Shown in pieces: positions 63,876 through 64,000 of a DNA stretch of 64,000 bases (positions are counted from its first letter, which is position 1; each line of letters begins with the position of its first letter). The DNA comes from Acridotheres tristis (lineage: Eukaryota; Chordata; Aves; Passeriformes; Sturnidae): NCBI GenBank assembly GCA_037013685.1, contig CM072889.1, forward strand, positions 14,083,976 through 14,147,975. Direction: 5' to 3'. Made by a program: the position numbers and the translations under genes. The notes below the pieces were generated by a model, which was not told the DNA's origin, made no database searches, and was given only the letters and a program-made list of their open reading frames with translations.

Positions 63876-64000
63876 CTAGAATCACAGAACTCTCAGAGTA
63901 GGAAGGCACCCACATGACCATTGAGTCCAGCACCTGGCTCTGCACAGGACAGCCCCAAAAACCCCATCCTGTGCTGAGCCTAGCTTCAACAGCACCTACT
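63876..64000 (-). repeat. CR1 LINE 3' fragment, cut by window end
   Basis: The plus strand reads tagaatcacagaactctcag, then accattgagtccagcacctg and gctctgcacaggacagcccc, a reversed avian CR1 3' end. It continues past the window edge. Confidence 0.88.

Overview
The window is vertebrate, and almost certainly avian, nuclear DNA. It has GT-AG introns, small dispersed CR1 LINE fragments, and a tRNA-Ile(AAT)-headed SINE with a CR1 tail at about 9928-10055. That SINE structure matches TguSINE1 and points to a songbird. There are no operons or bacterial features.

Layout. (1) Positions 1-32727 (+) hold moesin (MSN) from inside intron 1 to the stop codon. Twelve coding exons (exons 2-13) can be placed to the base; the tiny first exon lies upstream of the window. 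A ~3 kb 3'UTR runs to about 35.76 kb. (2) About 35.8-41.9 kb is intergenic. (3) Positions 42033-46249 (+) hold a complete four-exon gene for a mitochondrial adrenodoxin-type [2Fe-2S] ferredoxin of 182 aa. Its first exon, encoding the targeting presequence, was found by splice phase; a TATA-like box and a long polypyrimidine tract lie upstream. (4) About 46.5-50.4 kb is a tail-to-tail intergenic region with a CR1 copy, a CpG-rich patch containing a CTCF-like core, and a G-rich minisatellite of about 20 copies of a ~36 bp unit. (5) Positions 52464-63530 (-) hold twelve 3' exons (1033 codons plus stop) of an ARHGAP20-type RhoGAP: end of a PH domain, RA domain, RhoGAP domain with its arginine finger, and a long serine-rich tail. 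Its 5' exons lie beyond 64 kb.

The main observation is the gene order. In human, the moesin paralogue radixin sits near FDX1 and ARHGAP20 on 11q22-q23, and the third ERM gene, ezrin, sits near TAGAP (ARHGAP20's closest relative) on 6q25. Here moesin is followed by its own FDX1-type and ARHGAP20-type genes, which converge as FDX1 and ARHGAP20 do in human. The window therefore looks like a sister block from an ancient duplication that keeps an adrenodoxin paralogue and a third ARHGAP20/TAGAP-family gene, neither of which I know of beside human MSN.

The three genes do not form a pathway: moesin links membrane to actin, the ferredoxin would pass electrons from ferredoxin reductase to mitochondrial P450s, and the RhoGAP would switch off Rho GTPases. 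Linkage looks ancestral rather than functional, although moesin and RhoGAPs act in the same Rho/actin circuitry.
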